From Pseudomonadota bacterium (GTDB lineage: Bacteria > Pseudomonadota > Alphaproteobacteria > Rhizobiales > Tepidamorphaceae), in the NCBI GenBank assembly GCA_023435545.1, contig JAEYRQ010000165.1, positions 1 to 9,889 on the forward strand: 9,889 bases of DNA, given 5' to 3'. Positions 7,094 through 9,889 of this stretch are shown piece by piece (the first letter of the stretch is position 1; every line of letters starts with the position of its first letter). The notes under the pieces were generated by a model. It did not search any database, was not told where the DNA came from, and saw nothing but the letters and a program-made list of their open reading frames with translations. Both the position numbers and the translations under genes were made by a program.

Positions 7094-7115
7094 CCCGGCC
7101 CCACCGGGGGCCGGG
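7094..7115 (+). promoter_or_regulatory. GC-rich stem-loop after livK (attenuator or mRNA stabiliser)
   Basis: CCCGGCCCC (7094-7102) pairs perfectly with GGGGCCGGG (7107-7115) around a 4-nt ACCG loop, 13 bases after the livK stop. Downstream sequence is TATTCATCC, not a T-run, so it is not a full intrinsic terminator. Hairpins at this place, between a binding-protein gene and its permease genes, are known to protect the upstream mRNA from 3' decay or cause partial termination, raising binding protein relative to permease. The structure is seen; the role is inferred. Confidence 0.6.
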
Positions 7116-7127
7116 TATTCATCCCCC

Positions 7128-7132
7128 GGAGG
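7128..7132 (+). promoter_or_regulatory. Ribosome binding site for livH with GTG start
   Basis: GGAGG lies 10 nt before GTG at 7143, a slightly long spacing. It supports the GTG start, which yields the expected LivH N-terminus and has no competing ATG nearby. Confidence 0.6.
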
Positions 7133-7142
7133 TCCGCAGACC

Positions 7143-8033
7143 GTGCTCGCGACCCTTCTGTCAGGGCAGTTGCTGTTCGCCGCCGCCGTGCTGGGCGCGC
7201 TTTATGCGCTGGTGGGGCTGGGGCTCAATCTCGTCTACGGCACGATGCGCCTGCTCAACATCGCGCACGGAGACATCCTGATGCTGGGGGCCTACGCGGC
7301 CTTCTGGTGGTTCACGCTGGCGTCGCTGTCACCGCTCGTTGCGCTTCCGCTGGTGGCCGCGATGGGCGCCGCGATCGGGCTGGCGCTCTATTTCCTGCTG
7401 TTCCGCCGGCAGCTTGCCCAGGGCCTCGACGCTTCGGTGATCGAGGCGCGGTCGCTCCTCCTGTTCTTCGGCGTGTCGGTGGTGATCCAGAACCTCACCG
7501 CGCTCGCCTTCACCGCGACGCCGCGCGCCTATCGCTATCTGGACACCGTCTACCGGTTCGGGGACACCGCGATGACCGGCAACCGGATCGCCGCGCTGCT
7601 GGTCGCCGGGTCGCTCCTGATGGCGATGCTGGTGTTCCTCAACCGCACCCTTTTCGGTATGGAAATCAAGGCTTTGATCCAACAGCGCGACGCCGCGCGG
7701 ATCGTCGGCATCAATGTCGAGCGGGTTCAGATGGTGGCGATCGGGCTCGGTTTCGCCGCCGCCGCCGTGGCCGGATCGCTCCTGTCGATGACCGAGCAGA
7801 CCTCGCCCTTCATGGGCTTCCGCTTCACGATTGCGGCCTTCGTCGTCATCATCCTCGGCGGGCTCGGAAACATCCGCGGCGGGATCGTCGCGGGGTTCCT
7901 GCTGGCGGCGGTCGAGATCTATGCGGTGGCCGTGTTCTCCGCGGAAGCACGGTCGATCCTGATCTATGGCTCCTTCGTCGCGGTGCTGCTGCTCAGGCCG
8001 CAGGGGCTGCTTGGGCGGGCGAAGCGGGCATGA
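7143..8033 (+). CDS. livH: Branched-chain-amino-acid-type ABC transporter permease (LivH)
   Basis: This 296-residue inner-membrane protein is one half of the importer channel. It starts at GTG 7143. Hydrophobic segments run through nearly the whole protein, about eight by eye. Family marks are NIAHGD at 39-44, after the LNLVYGTMRLL segment, and the cytoplasmic ATPase-contact loop around residues 175-195 (IKALIQQRDAARIVGI). The C-terminal LGGLGNIRGGIVAGF is also diagnostic. Length is usual for LivH (290-310). It follows a stem-loop and overlaps livM as ATGA. Expected partners are LivM in the membrane and the LivG/LivF ATPases. No truncation or frameshift is seen. Confidence 0.94.
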   Translation: MLATLLSGQLLFAAAVLGALYALVGLGLNLVYGTMRLLNIAHGDILMLGAYAAFWWFTLASLSPLVALPLVAAMGAAIGLALYFLLFRRQLAQGLDASVIEARSLLLFFGVSVVIQNLTALAFTATPRAYRYLDTVYRFGDTAMTGNRIAALLVAGSLLMAMLVFLNRTLFGMEIKALIQQRDAARIVGINVERVQMVAIGLGFAAAAVAGSLLSMTEQTSPFMGFRFTIAAFVVIILGGLGNIRGGIVAGFLLAAVEIYAVAVFSAEARSILIYGSFVAVLLLRPQGLLGRAKRA

Positions 8034-8932
8034 GGGCTGTCGCGCTTCCACTTGGTGTCACGCTGGCGCTGGGCGCAGCGCTCTATGTCGGCGGGATGGA
8101 GGCGGGGCCCTACTGGCAGATCGTCGCGCTCAACCTCGCGATGTGGATCGCGCTCACCCAGAGTTGGAGCGTGTTCTCGGGACTTACGGGCTACATCTCG
8201 CTCGGCCACGTGGTGGCCTACGGGATCGGCGCCTATGTGATGGCGACCCAGTTCCGCGACTACCCGGTCTGGCTGATCGTGCCGCTGGCCGGCGCCGCCG
8301 CCGGTGCCTTCGCGCTGATCGTGGCGGTGCCGGTGCTGCGGGTCAGAGGACCGTACTTCGTCATCCTCACTTTCGGGCTCGCCGAACTGGTCAAGTTCCT
8401 GCTGCTGGCACTCGACACCGCGCTCGGCCAGTCCTCGCGGCTTCTGTTCGGGGCGCCGGGGACGGGGGAGCTTCTGGCCTGGATGGTGGCGCTGGCGGTG
8501 GCGGCGGCGCTGCTGCGCCATTTCGTCGGCATCTCGCGCTTCGGCCGCGGGCTGGTGGCGATCCGCGAGGACGAGACGGCTGCCGAGACGCTGGGCGTAC
8601 CGGTGACCCGCTACAAGGCGCTGGCATTCGCGCTGTCCACCGTGATCCCGGGCATGGTCGGGGCCTTGATGGCGCTGCGGTCCACCTATTTCGAGCTGAT
8701 GCAGGCGTTCTCGCCGACGATCTCGTTCACCATCGTCACGATGGCGATCATCGGGGGAGCCGGCGATGCGCGCGGCCCGGCGCTGGGGGCGCTGTTTCTG
8801 GTGGCGCTGTCGGAGATCCTGCGCGGGGTCTCACCGCAGCTTTACCTGGTGTTGCTCGGTCTCTGCCTGATTGGCTTCGTCCTCTTCGCGCCGCGCGGGC
8901 TGGTCGGTCTCCTGTCGGGGCGGCCGCGATGA
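8030..8932 (+). CDS. livM: Branched-chain-amino-acid-type ABC transporter permease (LivM)
   Basis: This 300-residue membrane protein is the second half of the permease. Marks are the LivM motif GYISLGH at 54-60 followed by GIGAY, the RVRGPYFVILTFGLAEL segment, and the ATPase-contact loop beginning AIREDETAAE at 177-186. The C-terminal IIGGAGDARGPALGA and FAPRGLVGLL are also typical. The ATG at 8030 overlaps the livH stop as ATGA and gives a compact N-terminus; the open frame further upstream is a shadow of livH. At 300 residues it lacks the long N-terminal extension of the E. coli protein, as is common in LivM from catabolic clusters. No strong Shine-Dalgarno precedes it, so coupling to livH translation is likely. 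Confidence 0.94.
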   Translation: MRAVALPLGVTLALGAALYVGGMEAGPYWQIVALNLAMWIALTQSWSVFSGLTGYISLGHVVAYGIGAYVMATQFRDYPVWLIVPLAGAAAGAFALIVAVPVLRVRGPYFVILTFGLAELVKFLLLALDTALGQSSRLLFGAPGTGELLAWMVALAVAAALLRHFVGISRFGRGLVAIREDETAAETLGVPVTRYKALAFALSTVIPGMVGALMALRSTYFELMQAFSPTISFTIVTMAIIGGAGDARGPALGALFLVALSEILRGVSPQLYLVLLGLCLIGFVLFAPRGLVGLLSGRPR

Positions 8933-9693
8933 CGCTGCTTGCGGTCGAAAACCTGAGCAAGCAGTTCGGCGGCCTCAAGGCGCTCGACGACGTGAGCCTC
9001 GACGTCGACGAGGGCACGATCCACGGGCTGATGGGAGCGAACGGCGCGGGCAAGACCACGCTGTTCAGCATCATCGCGGGAAACCAACGGGCAAGTTCGG
9101 GCAGGGTGCACTTCGACGGCCGGCGGATCGACGGGATGCGCCCCGACCGGATCTGCCGGGCGGGGATCGCCCGGACCTTCCAGATCGTGCGACCGTTCCC
9201 CGGCCTCACGGCGCGCGAGAATGTCGAGACGGCGGTCCTGTTCGGCCGTGAACGCGCGCCCGGTCAACTGGAGGCGGCACGGATCGCCGATGAGCTTCTC
9301 GCCGAATGCGGGCTCGCCGCGCTGGCCGACCGGCCGGCGATGACGCTGACGCTGTCGGCCCGCAAGCGGCTGGAGGTGGCGCGCGCGCTCGGCACCGGCC
9401 CGCGGCTGCTGATGCTCGACGAGGTGATGGCCGGCCTCACTCCGACCGAGGTCGGCGAGATGAGCGCCGCACTGCGCCGGCTGAAGGAGCGCTACGCGCT
9501 GACGATCTTCATCATCGAGCATGTGATGAGCGCGCTCAACGAGATGTCCGACCGGATCACCGTGCTGCACCATGGCCGCAAGATCGCCGAGGGCGTGCCG
9601 GTCGAGATCGCCGCCGATCCGCAGGTGATCGACGCCTATTTCGGCATCGACGACGAAGACGATGCGCCCTCCGGCGCCGGAGCCCCGTCATGA
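8929..9693 (+). CDS. livG: Branched-chain-amino-acid-type ABC transporter ATPase (LivG), variant signature motif
   Basis: This 254-residue nucleotide-binding subunit powers the importer. Visible motifs are Walker A GANGAGKTT at 36-44, Q-loop Gln85 (TFQIVRPF), Walker B LLMLDE ending in Glu165, and H-loop His198 (IIEHVM). The signature segment reads LTLSARKRLEVARAL (140-154) where LivG usually has a G-x-Q form such as AYGDQRRLEIARA, so the usual Gly and Gln are replaced. Walker B is followed by VMAGL, not the common PxAGL. I recall the pair LTLAxRKRLE plus DEVMAGL from a subgroup of HAAT ATPases, so this is probably a clade feature, not decay. The C-terminus has an acidic tail (DDEDD, 241-245) beyond the usual YFG ending. 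The start at 8929 overlaps the livM stop as ATGA. Confidence 0.95.
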   Translation: MTLLAVENLSKQFGGLKALDDVSLDVDEGTIHGLMGANGAGKTTLFSIIAGNQRASSGRVHFDGRRIDGMRPDRICRAGIARTFQIVRPFPGLTARENVETAVLFGRERAPGQLEAARIADELLAECGLAALADRPAMTLTLSARKRLEVARALGTGPRLLMLDEVMAGLTPTEVGEMSAALRRLKERYALTIFIIEHVMSALNEMSDRITVLHHGRKIAEGVPVEIAADPQVIDAYFGIDDEDDAPSGAGAPS

Positions 9694-9889
9694 CGGCGTC
9701 CGCCCTTGCCACCGAGGCGCTGCACGCCGGCTATGGTGAGGTGAAGGTGCTGCGCGGCGTGACATTGTCCGTCGTGGCGGGCTCGATCACCGCGGTGATC
9801 GGGGCGAACGGCGCGGGCAAGTCGACGCTGATGCGCGCGCTCGCCGGTCTGATCCGCCCGGCCGGTGGCGAGGTGAGCCACGATGGCAT
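9690..9889 (+). CDS. livF: Branched-chain-amino-acid-type ABC transporter ATPase (LivF), 3'-truncated by window end
   Basis: Only the first 66 codons are present. The start overlaps the livG stop as ATGA (9690-9693), with GGAG at 9679-9682. The sequence contains LHAGYGEVKVLRGVTL, the A-loop tyrosine region typical of LivF (Tyr15), and Walker A GANGAGKST at 38-46, followed by LMRALAGLIRP. Position directly after livG is the standard K-H-M-G-F order. It would pair with LivG as the second ATPase. The remaining two thirds of the gene lie beyond the window, so integrity cannot be judged. Confidence 0.93.
   Translation, partial: MTASALATEALHAGYGEVKVLRGVTLSVVAGSITAVIGANGAGKSTLMRALAGLIRPAGGEVSHDG

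Noticed and set aside
7094..7115. Rho-independent terminator after livK
   Set aside because: There is no T-run after the stem, and the permease genes follow at once in the same direction, so full termination is unlikely.

Overview
This window is a single, densely packed, plus-strand gene cluster from a GC-rich bacterium. Codon use, the layout and the protein families suggest an alphaproteobacterium (Rhizobiales or Rhodobacterales-like). That placement is inference; there is no rRNA or other taxonomic marker here. About 99% of the window is coding. The only true gaps are 7 nt (951-957), 45 nt (5867-5911) and 61 nt (7082-7142). I see no tRNA, rRNA, CRISPR array, insertion sequence, phage gene or transposase, and no stretch over 300 bases without a gene.

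Region 1 (1-5866) looks like a catabolic module for an N-heteroaromatic compound. It starts inside a NicX-like (2,5-dihydroxypyridine 5,6-dioxygenase / M29-like) ring-cleaving enzyme that keeps a His...His-x-Asp iron-binding pattern. Next come a CoxG-type SRPBCC protein and the three subunits of a xanthine-oxidase-family molybdenum hydroxylase (FAD subunit, 2x[2Fe-2S] subunit, molybdopterin subunit). The module ends with an alpha/beta hydrolase of the kynurenine formamidase/esterase type (HGGGW, GHSAG).

Region 2 (5912-9889) is a complete-looking branched-chain-amino-acid-type (HAAT/Liv) ABC importer: signal-peptide-bearing binding protein, two permeases, first ATPase, and the start of the second ATPase, which runs off the window.

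Reading the genes together, the importer would bring in a hydroxylated or otherwise polar pyridine-like compound. The Mo-hydroxylase would add oxygen from water next to the ring nitrogen, the NicX-like dioxygenase would open the dihydroxylated ring, and the alpha/beta hydrolase would remove the N-formyl group. The simplest substrate fitting only the visible enzymes is 3-hydroxypyridine (to 2,5-dihydroxypyridine, to N-formylmaleamate, to maleamate plus formate). The substrate is a hypothesis; the enzyme classes are well supported. Most junctions are ATGA or TGATG overlaps, implying translational coupling and one transcript. The main internal control point appears to be around the binding-protein gene, which has its own strong ribosome binding site and a 9-bp GC-rich stem-loop after it.
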